Assembly (NCBI GenBank): GCA_034926635.1
Contig: JAYFQX010000022.1
Span: 1-64,000 of the forward strand
Direction of reading: 5' to 3'
Length of the DNA: 64,000 nucleotides
Origin: Christensenella sp034926635
GTDB taxonomy: Bacteria > Bacillota > Clostridia > Christensenellales > Christensenellaceae
In this document: in pieces, positions 51,449 to 59,200 of the stretch
How the letters are laid out: every line of letters starts with the position of its first letter
Position numbering within the stretch: the stretch's first letter is position 1
Notes under the pieces: model-generated
The model's input: only the letters and a program-made list of their open reading frames with translations
The model's database searches: none
What the model was told of the DNA's origin: nothing
Program-made: the position numbers and the translations under genes

Positions 51449-51917
51449 CCGCCTTCTCCGTTTTTTTCTTTTTATCCCAAAACCAAATTACAAAAACAGC
51501 GAACATAATCGCGCCAAACGTCACAAAACAGTCTGCCACATTAAAAATTGCAAAATGTACAAAATCAAATTCCATCATATCGATCACATAACCGTGAGCG
51601 ATCCTGTCGATCACATTTCCAATTGCGCCACCCGCGATAAACGCCATAGAGAAACTGAACAATTTTGAATTAAATTTTTTACGATACCGAAGTAGGAAAT
51701 AAATGACAACCACCGCCATAACAGCGGATATCAGCGCAAGCAGCCAGGTTGCGTTAGAAAACATGCTGAACGCTGCGCCTGTATTTTGCACATAAGTAAT
51801 ATTCATAAATCCCGGAATAAACTGCATGCTTTGTCCAACAGACATCGTGCTTGCCACAAAAAACTTTACAATTTGGTCTCCGGCGACAATCGCCGCAATC
51901 AATAAAATATAGATCAT
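51432..51917 (-). CDS. lspA: lipoprotein signal peptidase (signal peptidase II)
   Basis: 161 residues with four membrane helices. Catalytic Asp pair in GGAIGNVIDRIAHGYVIDM and FNVADCFVTFG, plus NTGAAFS. Cleaves the signal peptide of prolipoproteins after Lgt acts. Overlaps rluD; the usual ileS between divIVA and lspA is absent here. Confidence 0.95.
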   Translation of the reverse strand: MIYILLIAAIVAGDQIVKFFVASTMSVGQSMQFIPGFMNITYVQNTGAAFSMFSNATWLLALISAVMAVVVIYFLLRYRKKFNSKLFSFSMAFIAGGAIGNVIDRIAHGYVIDMMEFDFVHFAIFNVADCFVTFGAIMFAVFVIWFWDKKKKTEKADDGEA

Positions 51918-51977
51918 ATTTTCCCTGCCCTATTCTGCGTATTCTGTCGTATTATACCATATTTGCGTAAAAAAAAC

Positions 51978-51997
51978 ACCGTCCACTTAGGGACGGT
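51978..51997 (-). terminator. intrinsic terminator of divIVA
   Basis: 7-bp GC stem ACCGTCC/GGACGGT with 6-base loop, followed by TGTTTTTTTTA on the minus strand; 15 bases past the divIVA stop. Confidence 0.85.
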
Positions 51998-52012
51998 ATT
52001 GTTTTCTTCCGG

Positions 52013-52687
52013 TCAATGGTCAATAATCTCATTTACAATATCCTGTAACTCTGCCGTACTCTTGCTAAAATCTGTAGCATTACTGTCCTTGGACTGTTTC
52101 AGAATTTCATTCAAATGAATAGAATCCTGCAAGGAAGAATGATCCAACTCGATCATTTGGTTTGTAAGATTATTGATGGACTGGCTGACTTCCGCTGCCT
52201 GGTGACCCACCAAGCTCTCATCATCCAGCTTCGCTTCTACATAAGACATTTGATCGTCCAAAAACATCCGAAAACGCTTTTTATAATCCGTGATCTGCTT
52301 TTCATATTTTTGCAGTTCCTGACGCGCCGCCTCCATCCGAAGTTGCGTGCTTTCTATCACGGTTTTGGCATTCTGGTTTGCAGTATCCATGATTTTTTGC
52401 GCCTGCATCTCTGCACGTTCAATATAAAGCGTAGCATTACGCTGCGCAGTGATGACCGTTGCCATCAGCTTTTCTTCTACGTTTTCCAGCTTATCTGCCT
52501 TTTGTTTCAGATGCGCGATCTCTGATTTCATTTCTTCATTTTTGGCAATAATATTCTCGTTCTCTTCCATCAGCGATTCAAATTGCTTGATGACATCATC
52601 TAAAAAGCTATCTACCTGCTGTGGATCATAGCCGCTGAACTTTTTATCAAATTCTTTTTCCAGAATATCTTTGGGGGTTATATTCAT
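52013..52687 (-). CDS. divIVA: cell-division/polarity protein DivIVA family
   Basis: 224 residues. Conserved N-terminus MNITPKDILEKEFDKKFSGYDPQQVDSFLDDVI (membrane-curvature binding domain), followed by a long coiled coil (about 30-185) with heptads, and a variable C-terminal tail. Places division or polar growth machinery at curved membranes. Fourth gene after yggS and sepF, as in Bacillus ylm clusters, though ylmG and ylmH are missing. Confidence 0.93.
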   Translation of the reverse strand: MNITPKDILEKEFDKKFSGYDPQQVDSFLDDVIKQFESLMEENENIIAKNEEMKSEIAHLKQKADKLENVEEKLMATVITAQRNATLYIERAEMQAQKIMDTANQNAKTVIESTQLRMEAARQELQKYEKQITDYKKRFRMFLDDQMSYVEAKLDDESLVGHQAAEVSQSINNLTNQMIELDHSSLQDSIHLNEILKQSKDSNATDFSKSTAELQDIVNEIIDH

Positions 52688-52720
52688 ATAATATTACCTC
52701 AATTTACGCCACAATAAGCG

Positions 52721-53224
52721 TTATTCCCTCTCTAAATAGCCGAACCCAAATTCATCCGACGCAGCTTCTGCCGTATTGGTAGAAACATCTACGTTGTAAG
52801 GCGCAACAACAAAAATATTACGTGCTGCTTTTCTAATATTACCGTTCAACGCATACACAGCCCCGCTGACAAAATCCAATATCCTCTGCGCAACGTCTGT
52901 ATCAAGCTCATCCAAATTGACGATAATAGGCTTTCTTTCTTTCAGATTATCAATAATACTTTGTGTGTCTTCATAAGAAACGGGTTTATAGATCAATACT
53001 CTCACTTTACTGGTATCGGGAACACCAACCATCTTCGCCGTTTCTCCTTTTTTCTTATTGATCCTTTTTTCTTCTACCGGTGGAATATATTCATCTTCCG
53101 GGAATCCACCCATCATATCATCCTGTATATCCTCGTCATCGTAATACTGATCATCTAATCCTTCATCTGTAGGTTCTAATCCGATAAAAGATAATAATTT
53201 GTCGCCCATTTTTCTTTTTCCCAT
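52721..53224 (-). CDS. sepF: cell division protein SepF
   Basis: About 167 residues. N-terminal MGKRKMGDKLLSFIGLEP (short amphipathic anchor type), acidic middle, and SepF ring-forming domain (VRVLIYKPVSYEDTQSIIDN, NLDELDTDVAQRILDFVSG, YALNGNIRKAARNIFVVAPYNVDV). The frame is open far into yggS, but GGAGG eight bases before the ATG at 53224 fixes the start. Anchors FtsZ to the membrane. Confidence 0.94.
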   Translation of the reverse strand: MGKRKMGDKLLSFIGLEPTDEGLDDQYYDDEDIQDDMMGGFPEDEYIPPVEEKRINKKKGETAKMVGVPDTSKVRVLIYKPVSYEDTQSIIDNLKERKPIIVNLDELDTDVAQRILDFVSGAVYALNGNIRKAARNIFVVAPYNVDVSTNTAEAASDEFGFGYLERE

Positions 53225-53243
53225 GAACCAAGCCTCCATGTAT

Positions 53244-53930
53244 TCATTGATAATGTCTTGCTCCAAATATTGCGGACCCCACACGCACCATGTTCGCGCC
53301 TTCCAGAATTGCCTCGCCGTAATCGCCTGACATTCCCATAGAAAGCGTATCGAACCGCTCAAAAGACGGTTTCCACAAATCATATAATTTCTTTGCCGCC
53401 GCGAAAACCTTCCTCAGGTAAACTCGATCATCCGTAAACGGCGCGATCGTCATAAAGCCCCTGACATGAATTCGATCAAAATCCTTTATTTCCTCAAAAA
53501 ACGCTTCTACGTCTTCTATATATAAACCGGACTTTGTATCTTCTTTCGCAATATTTACCTGTACCAGCGTTTCAATCGACGCATCTTTCTTCACGCATTC
53601 CGTTTGCAGTTCCTGCGCTAATGATAAACGGTCAAGCGAATGCAATAACGCTATTTTATTATTAATTATATACTTAACCTTGTTCGTTTGCAACTGTCCA
53701 ATTAAATTCCAATCAATGTCTTTGGGCAATTCTTCGCTTTTTCGCAAAAACTCCTGTACCCTGTTTTCGCCGAACATCCGCAACCCTAAGTCATATGCCT
53801 CGCGGACAGTCTGCGTGTCTACCGTTTTTGAAACCGCCACCAGCTGCACGCTGTTTTCCGGCACACCTGCCTTGGCCTCATATTGAGCAATTCTTTCTTG
53901 TACACTTTCAATATTCTCCTGCAAACTCAT
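53244..53930 (-). CDS. yggS: YggS/YBL036C-family pyridoxal-phosphate homeostasis protein
   Basis: About 228 residues, the compact PLP-binding alanine-racemase-fold monomer. LVAVSKTVDTQTVREAYDLG (Schiff-base Lys in AVSK), FGENRVQEFL, WNLIGQLQTNKVKYI, LVQVNIAKEDTKSGL and LSMGMSGDYGEAILEGANMVRVG are all family motifs. Regulates PLP and amino-acid pools rather than acting as an enzyme. The ATG at 53930 lies 4 bases after the upstream gene's stop (GAGG as ribosome site overlaps that stop); the frame runs on upstream. Confidence 0.93.
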   Translation of the reverse strand: MSLQENIESVQERIAQYEAKAGVPENSVQLVAVSKTVDTQTVREAYDLGLRMFGENRVQEFLRKSEELPKDIDWNLIGQLQTNKVKYIINNKIALLHSLDRLSLAQELQTECVKKDASIETLVQVNIAKEDTKSGLYIEDVEAFFEEIKDFDRIHVRGFMTIAPFTDDRVYLRKVFAAAKKLYDLWKPSFERFDTLSMGMSGDYGEAILEGANMVRVGSAIFGARHYQ

Positions 53931-53934
53931 CTTT

Positions 53935-55149
53935 TTATACCTCAACATGTTGGTTGACGGCAAGTATACTGCCTTCTTGCGCCGGCACAATAATTGCGCT
54001 TCCATCTTTAACAATTTTTACATCAACAGGCACAAAAGTTTTATCATTTCCTGCAACCACAGTTACCCCTGTCACGCCGTCTTTTTCCTGAATCGCCTTT
54101 TCCGGAACCTTCAGTCCCTGAAAACTTGCAAACACTTTTGCGTTAGTCCTGCGCGTGTTAATCAATTGTCCAATATCGTCGTCTATCTCGATAGCATACG
54201 TATAGCCGCCTTCTTCTTCCTTTACTGTGCCAACAACCGTCCCCTGATATTGCTTATCCATATAATCGTCAAACGCGATAGAAAACACATTTCCTTGCGC
54301 AAGCTCCGGAATTTCAACATCCGAGTTTACCGCCAAATACCACTTATAATTGTTTACCAAACGAAATAAAGGCTTATCAGACGTTTCTTCGTTTTCATTT
54401 GTACTTGAAACCTGGCTCTCCGTTCCGCCGTTTAAAATCCCAGCGATCTCTGCAGAAGTTATTTGTGTAATATTTCCAGCATTCAGTGTTTGTTCTGCAC
54501 CATCAAGATAAAAACTTACAACGCCTGCCGCCGGTGCCGTGATGTCCTCACTCCATTCGTCCACCCTGCTTTGCAGCGTCTGTTCTTTGGAATAAAAGTC
54601 ATTCAACGTGGCATCAGCAGCTACATTTTCTCTCAAAAACTGACTTTTTTGAGTCATCAAAGATTTCAGCTCGTTTTCTGCAGTTACCACATTACCTTCT
54701 GCCTGACCATTAATAATGTTACGGATCTCCAAAGACTTTTGTGCAATCTGGGTATTAAATGCCACCAGTTGTTCATTCCCAAGCAATGCGTTTTCCTGAT
54801 ATTCTTCAATCTTGGTTTGTATATCAAGGAGCTCTGTCATTACCTTGTCTTTATAGCCCCATTTATATACTTTGATAACCGGTGTTTCCGCTTCTACACG
54901 TTGCCCTTCCTGAACCAAATATTTAGGGTCGCCGTAATTCTGGGCAGAAACAACCTGTTCATCCCGCACCACAATCACAGGAAGCGCCTTCTCAAACAAA
55001 ATTTCTCCTTGCTCCACAGGCTCGGTATTTGTACTGTTGACAAAAAAAACAACCGCGATCACAGCTACCAGAACAATCGCGATAAAAATATAAAATTTTG
55101 GATTGGCACGCCGCGCGTGTCGTCTTGCAGGAGCCTTCCTTTTGATCAC
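53935..55149 (-). CDS. HlyD-like membrane protein of the sepF cluster
   Basis: 404 residues. A very basic N-terminus (IKRKAPARRHARR) precedes one helix (FYIFIAIVLVAVIAVVFFV), then an extracellular/periplasmic-type adaptor: two short lipoyl-like halves (VRDEQVVSAQNYG..., ITAPAAGVVSFYLDG) around a coiled-coil hairpin (about 100-190) and a beta-barrel C-terminal part. This architecture matches HlyD/RND adaptor relatives that accompany the yggS-sepF cluster in Clostridia, with proposed roles at the division site or in export. GTG start with AAAGGA upstream. No partner transporter is adjacent. Confidence 0.78.
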   Translation of the reverse strand: MIKRKAPARRHARRANPKFYIFIAIVLVAVIAVVFFVNSTNTEPVEQGEILFEKALPVIVVRDEQVVSAQNYGDPKYLVQEGQRVEAETPVIKVYKWGYKDKVMTELLDIQTKIEEYQENALLGNEQLVAFNTQIAQKSLEIRNIINGQAEGNVVTAENELKSLMTQKSQFLRENVAADATLNDFYSKEQTLQSRVDEWSEDITAPAAGVVSFYLDGAEQTLNAGNITQITSAEIAGILNGGTESQVSSTNENEETSDKPLFRLVNNYKWYLAVNSDVEIPELAQGNVFSIAFDDYMDKQYQGTVVGTVKEEEGGYTYAIEIDDDIGQLINTRRTNAKVFASFQGLKVPEKAIQEKDGVTGVTVVAGNDKTFVPVDVKIVKDGSAIIVPAQEGSILAVNQHVEV

Positions 55150-55240
55150 GGATTCTTTTCCTTTCTGTTATAAAACACTATTTAACCAATATTCAACATA
55201 CTGTGCGTTATCTCCTGCAATTATAACACACTTTAGAATA

Positions 55241-55633
55241 TTATCCCAGTCTCAGTGTCACTACTACGCCGTTTCCGTGCTTGGTATATTGAAGACTATC
55301 TGCAATGCTCCGCACCAAAAAAATCCCGCGCCCGCTTTCGCACATTAATAAATCAGAAGACCGGACGTCCCGCTGCATGGCTGGCGCACTTTCAAACCCC
55401 TTCCCATTATCCCTGAATTCGATTTTCAATTGATGGTTTGCATAACCAGCGTTGATACTGACCGTATCCGCCTCCGAATACTTAAAAATATTCATCACCA
55501 ACTCACTCATCACCAAACGTATCCGGTATTGCTGCTCCTCGTCCAGCTGCGTCTCCTGCTCAACCCCATATATAATTGATTCAATTGTATCCTGCAGTTC
55601 GTTAAAGTTATACAGGAATTTTTTTACATGCAA
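55241..55633 (-). CDS. RsbW/SpoIIAB-type anti-sigma serine kinase, intact ATP site
   Basis: 130 residues, single GHKL (HATPase_c_2) domain. N box LVMSELVMNIFKYSEA with the Mg-binding Asn, G1 box FRDNGKGF and G2 box SGRGIFLVRSIADSL are all intact. Such kinases bind a sigma factor and phosphorylate a STAS antagonist. Located downstream of the sigma gene, separated by about 110 bases; possibly part of the same control circuit. Confidence 0.85.
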   Translation of the reverse strand: MHVKKFLYNFNELQDTIESIIYGVEQETQLDEEQQYRIRLVMSELVMNIFKYSEADTVSINAGYANHQLKIEFRDNGKGFESAPAMQRDVRSSDLLMCESGRGIFLVRSIADSLQYTKHGNGVVVTLRLG

Positions 55634-55742
55634 TGTTTTCCCCTCTTATACCTTCATGTTCGTTTTATGCGTTGCCTACATACCTATACATAACCACACA
55701 AAATATTAAAAATCTTTTAAAAAGCGAACATTTTGTTAAGTT

Positions 55743-56483
55743 TTACTTTTTATAGACTGCTGCCAGCTTTCCCAAAATCTTTCGCTCCATACGCGAAATC
55801 TGCATCTGCGAAACATTCAGCATATCCGCTACCTGCTTTTGCGTTTTGTTCCCAAGATAACGTTGTTCAATGATCTGCTTTTCCGTATCACTCAGCAGGC
55901 TCATACAATAATTCAGAAAATCATGGTTTTCTATCTGCTCAAAGCTTGCGTCATCTTGCCCGAGTACATTGCCCAGCGAAAAATTTTCTGTATCCGCAAG
56001 TGCGCTGTCAAGCGAAAGGATATTATCCGCTTGCTGCATCTCCAGAACTTCCAACACCCGCTCTACGGAAATACCAAGTTCTTTGGCAATACTGTTAGGA
56101 GACGGTTTTACTCCATTCTGTGCCATATAATCCTGCACATAAAGCTTAATCTTTTTTAATTGTTCCGTATCCCGCCGCGGCAACCGCATCACACGTGAAG
56201 AATCGCGAAAATAATTTTTAATTTCGCCTATTAAAGAAGGCGTTGCATAACTAGAGAATTTAATCCCCCGTTCCGGCTCAAACCGTTCGATCGCCTTGAC
56301 CAAAGCAAGGCTTGCCACCTGGTATAAATCCTCATAATCAACGCCGCGCCCGGCAAATTTTTTCGCCGCTATTTCCGCAATATACAAATAACGCTCGATC
56401 AAAATATTCCGGACGTCAACATTATGCTCTTTTACATATAACCGAAACAGCTCATCGCTGTCCATTGCCCGATAATCCGTCAC
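55743..56483 (-). CDS. SigB/SigF/SigG-family RNA polymerase sigma factor
   Basis: 246 residues with region 2 (ERYLYIAEIAAKKFAGRGVD, YEDLYQVASLALVKAIERF, KFSSYATPSLIGEIKNYFRD), region 3 (PNSIAKELGISVERVLEVLE) and region 4 HTH (TQKQVADMLNVSQMQISRME). Region 2.2-2.4 and the absence of region 1 place it with SigB/SigF/SigG. It is preceded by a STAS antagonist gene and an RsbW-like gene in the order of the spoIIA operon; whether it acts in stress response or development cannot be told. Confidence 0.93.
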   Translation of the reverse strand: MTDYRAMDSDELFRLYVKEHNVDVRNILIERYLYIAEIAAKKFAGRGVDYEDLYQVASLALVKAIERFEPERGIKFSSYATPSLIGEIKNYFRDSSRVMRLPRRDTEQLKKIKLYVQDYMAQNGVKPSPNSIAKELGISVERVLEVLEMQQADNILSLDSALADTENFSLGNVLGQDDASFEQIENHDFLNYCMSLLSDTEKQIIEQRYLGNKTQKQVADMLNVSQMQISRMERKILGKLAAVYKK

Positions 56484-56507
56484 TGTCTGTTCCCCGTTTC
56501 TGCCCGC

Positions 56508-56897
56508 TTATCCCTGGGCCGGCGTTTTGCTGAAAGAAATCTTTTTCAGAATTCCCTCCTCTTCCTCAAAACAAGCGTTTTCACTTAAAGATTCGATCAT
56601 CAAACGGCTGATTTCTTCGCTAAAGCCGGTACAGTCCGTGCATTCGCCGCAAACAGGAACTACACCAACGCCATGGACATCCACATGTAATCCGTCTTCA
56701 CATTCGATCTGCAGAACAAGTTCATCGCATGTTTGTCCGCACAAAAATAAAATACAGGCTTCCGCAACACAAGTCTTCATATCCTCAATTTCATCCAGGT
56801 TATAATTTATGTTACATGCGATACCCGATACCGCAAGCCTGATGGCTTTCATATACTCCCGTTTTGCCGGGAATCTCATTTCAATCCTTTCAGCCAT
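56508..56897 (-). CDS. degenerate, cysteine-rich RsbW/SpoIIAB-like anti-sigma protein
   Basis: 129 residues. It aligns in position and overall pattern with RsbW-type GHKL kinases (MRFPAKREYMKAIRLAVSGIA at the start, IEDMKTCVAEAC where the N box is expected). The Mg-ligand Asn of the N box is missing (EACILFL), the G1 motif DxGxGI is replaced by DVHGVGVVPVC, and no G2 glycine box is visible. Ten cysteines are present, including CGECTDC. It probably lost ATP-dependent kinase activity and may act as a redox- or metal-sensitive sigma binder (inference). ATG at 56897 follows GAGGTGG, one base after the STAS stop. Confidence 0.75.
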   Translation of the reverse strand: MAERIEMRFPAKREYMKAIRLAVSGIACNINYNLDEIEDMKTCVAEACILFLCGQTCDELVLQIECEDGLHVDVHGVGVVPVCGECTDCTGFSEEISRLMIESLSENACFEEEEGILKKISFSKTPAQG

Positions 56898-56898
56898 G

Positions 56899-57213
56899 TC
56901 AAGCCACCTCGATTTCAAATACTTTGGTAAGACCGGTTACGTCAAATATTTTAAACAAATATGGTTTTAATTGTCTTATCCTGATAACGCAGCCATATTC
57001 TTTTACCTTCTTCAGGATGCTGACCAACACGCCAAGTCCTGTAGAATCAATATAGCGAAGCTGCGAGCAATCAAATAATAAATCCACCTTATGCTCTTCA
57101 ATACACTCATCCATTTTCCTCTTGAAATCCGTTACGCTGTTCAGATCAAGGTCTCCTTCCAGCATCACGTCGATTTGCTTTTTTTGTTCGTCATACGTAA
57201 CCGTAATATCCAA
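56899..57213 (-). CDS. STAS-domain anti-sigma factor antagonist (SpoIIAA/RsbV type)
   Basis: About 104 residues. Full STAS domain: ITVTYDEQKKQIDVMLEGDLDLNSV, and YIDSTGLGVLVSILK holding the phosphorylatable Ser in DSTG. Dephosphorylated antagonist would free the sigma by binding the anti-sigma. The likely start is the TTG at 57213 with GGAGG nine bases upstream; the ORF extends 8 codons further. First gene of the antagonist/anti-sigma/sigma operon. Confidence 0.9.
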   Translation of the reverse strand: MDITVTYDEQKKQIDVMLEGDLDLNSVTDFKRKMDECIEEHKVDLLFDCSQLRYIDSTGLGVLVSILKKVKEYGCVIRIRQLKPYLFKIFDVTGLTKVFEIEVA

Positions 57214-57299
57214 TATCCTATACCTCCGAATTACCATTCTTTTCTATTTTGTCAATGAATCAATATAAATATAACCAAAGTCCTGTTTCATTAAACGAA

Positions 57300-57336
57300 A
57301 AAGGACGATGGAAGACACAATCTTCCTTCGCCCTTT
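57300..57336 (-). terminator. intrinsic terminator of gdhA
   Basis: 16-bp stem with mismatches (AAAGGACGATGGAAGA/TCTTCCTTCGCCCTTT) and 5-base loop, with T-rich tail on the minus strand. Confidence 0.75.
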
Positions 57337-57356
57337 ATTTTATCAGAAATTATTGA

Positions 57357-58691
57357 TTAAACAATCCCCTGCGCCATCATTGCTGTCGCAACTTTCTGGA
57401 ATCCTGCAATATTTGCGCCTGCAACCAGGTTATCTGCACAATCATATTCTGCTGCAGCTTCAGAACATTCTTTATAAATATTAATCATGATCTGATGGAG
57501 CTTCTGATCAACTTCTTCAAATGTCCAAGGAAGCCTCATGCTGTTCTGCGTCATCTCAAGCGCGGAAGTAGCAACACCGCCGGCATTCGCCGCTTTACCA
57601 GGTGCAAACAAAACGCCAGCAGACTGGAATACATTGGTTCCTTCAATTGTCGTAGGCATGTTAGCGCCTTCACCTACAGCAAATACGCCGTTTTTCACAA
57701 GGATCTTCGCCGATTCTTCGTCCAATTCATTCTGCGTTGCACAAGGAAGGGCGATATCGCATTTTACAGTCCAGATATTTTTACATCCTTCAGTATATTT
57801 TGCGCTCTTAACGATTTCCGCATATTCTTTGATTCTGCCGCGGCGACCTTCTTTGATTTCTTTTACAATATCCAGCTTAATGCCGTCCGGATCATATACA
57901 TAGCCGTTGGAATCAGACATTGCTACCACCTTAGCGCCGTATTCCTGCGCTTTTTCCACAGCGTAAATAGCAACGTTACCAGAACCGGAAATCACTACCG
58001 TTGCGTCTTTAAAGGATTTTCCTTTTGCTTCAATTGCTTCTTTCATAAAATAAATCAAGCCATAACCTGTCGCTTCCTTACGCGCAAGGCTTCCGCCGTA
58101 TTCAAGACCTTTTCCTGTCAGAATGCCTTCATAACGATTGCTCAATTTTTTATACATACCGAATAAATAACCGATTTCACGTGCACCTACGCCGATATCA
58201 CCGGCAGGTACGTCTGTGTTCTCGCCGATATGACGATAAAGTTCAGCCATAAAAGACTGACAGAACCTCATTACTTCGTTGTCGCTCTTTCCCTTCGGAT
58301 CAAAATCACTTCCGCCTTTGCCACCGCCGATCGGCGTACCTGTCAAGCTGTTTTTGAATACTTGTTCAAAACCAAGAAATTTAATAATGCCAAGGTTCAC
58401 GGACGGATGCAGGCGTAAGCCTCCTTTATACGGCCCGATTGCGCTGTTAAATTGAACACGCATGCCGCGGTTTACATGAACTTCACCCTGGTCGTCCACC
58501 CACGGCACACGGAACATAATAACACGTTCCGGCTCCACAAGGCGTTCCAGCAAAGCAACTTTTTCATATTCAGGGTGTTTTTCAAAGACTGGTTCCAAGG
58601 TCGACAGAACTTCGCTTACAGCCTGAATAAATTCCTTTTGGTTCGCATCTTTTTCTTTTACTTTTTCCAAGACTCTCTGTACGTAAGACAT
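57357..58691 (-). CDS. gdhA: NADP-specific-type glutamate dehydrogenase
   Basis: About 444 residues, the bacterial hexameric GDH-50s size. Motifs: FRVPWVDDQGEVHVNRGMRVQFNSAIGPYKGGLRLHPSVN, catalytic Lys in GGGKGGSDFDPKGK, DVPAGDIGVGAREIGYL, and Rossmann ISGSGNVAIYAVEKA. The short N-terminus MSYVQRVLEKVKEKD fits the start at 58691 (GGAGG upstream). Assimilates ammonia into glutamate or the reverse. Monocistronic. Confidence 0.96.
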   Translation of the reverse strand: MSYVQRVLEKVKEKDANQKEFIQAVSEVLSTLEPVFEKHPEYEKVALLERLVEPERVIMFRVPWVDDQGEVHVNRGMRVQFNSAIGPYKGGLRLHPSVNLGIIKFLGFEQVFKNSLTGTPIGGGKGGSDFDPKGKSDNEVMRFCQSFMAELYRHIGENTDVPAGDIGVGAREIGYLFGMYKKLSNRYEGILTGKGLEYGGSLARKEATGYGLIYFMKEAIEAKGKSFKDATVVISGSGNVAIYAVEKAQEYGAKVVAMSDSNGYVYDPDGIKLDIVKEIKEGRRGRIKEYAEIVKSAKYTEGCKNIWTVKCDIALPCATQNELDEESAKILVKNGVFAVGEGANMPTTIEGTNVFQSAGVLFAPGKAANAGGVATSALEMTQNSMRLPWTFEEVDQKLHQIMINIYKECSEAAAEYDCADNLVAGANIAGFQKVATAMMAQGIV

Positions 58692-58898
58692 TTTTGACCT
58701 CCACAATATTGAATTCATAAGATTTTTTATTTTTCAACCAACATTGACAATTATAGCAGTAATAAAATTCAAAAACAAGGGATTTCGAACATATTTATCG
58801 CATTTATTTTGTATTTTTTGCAATTCTTCAAAATTTTCTTTCATTTTTTGTTTTTCAATAATAAAAATAACTTTTATTGATCATCTAAACAACTTTTA
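58692..58898. other. gdhA upstream region
   Basis: About 200 AT-rich bases containing the gdhA promoter on the minus strand; no ORF or conserved structure was recognised. Confidence 0.4.
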
Positions 58899-58927
58899 TT
58901 GCATTCTGAACAAAAATAGTCTATAAT
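58899..58927 (+). promoter_or_regulatory. strong orphan promoter facing the pncB 3' region
   Basis: TTGCAT at 58899-58904, 17-base spacer, TATAAT at 58922-58927. No protein gene of quality follows; only the short structured RNA candidate. Confidence 0.75.
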
Positions 58928-58933
58928 ATTCTT

Positions 58934-59008
58934 AATGAATTAGTTATATTGGTGGGGACCAATTATGCAGAGGCGGCGCTTTTTTCGAAAAGTGTTGCTT
59001 TTGTTTTA
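58934..59008 (+). ncRNA. candidate small structured RNA (about 75 nt)
   Basis: Downstream of the orphan promoter lie two hairpins: TTGGT-GGGG-ACCAA at 58949-58962, and a 12-bp stem (with G-U pairs) closed by a TTCG tetraloop at 58972-58999, ending in TTTGTTTT, which is an intrinsic terminator. The exposed G4 loop could pair with C-rich targets or mask a ribosome site (inference). A 71-codon frame beginning at 58965 runs through the hairpins and is not convincing. No known RNA family was recognised. Confidence 0.5.
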
Positions 59009-59017
59009 CAGCAAAAA

Positions 59018-59047
59018 AAAGACCGGATCACGATTCATCCGGTCTTT
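59018..59047 (-). terminator. intrinsic terminator of the acyl-CoA synthetase-lgt-pncB transcription unit
   Basis: Perfect 11-bp stem AAAGACCGGAT/ATCCGGTCTTT with 8-base loop and T8 on the minus strand. It follows a 150-base 3' untranslated stretch with two weaker stem-loops after the pncB stop. Confidence 0.85.
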
Positions 59048-59200
59048 CACTCTTATTCTATTCGGAAGACATCCCGAGGCTGCAAAACCCATTATCAATA
59101 GGACGCTTCACCGTCTTTTGTCGCCGACAGTCCGGCAACAAACATATCGTTGCACAGCGATCAGCGTCTTATCTGCCTGACGCTTTTTTGATCGTTGCTC

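Noticed and set aside
58965..59180. 71-codon plus-strand ORF after the orphan promoter
   Set aside because: It runs through a terminator hairpin, has low-quality composition and no recognisable family.
59050..59200. 16-codon peptide or riboswitch in the pncB 3' region
   Set aside because: No ribosome site before the short frame, and the stem-loops do not match a known riboswitch; it lies after the gene rather than before it.
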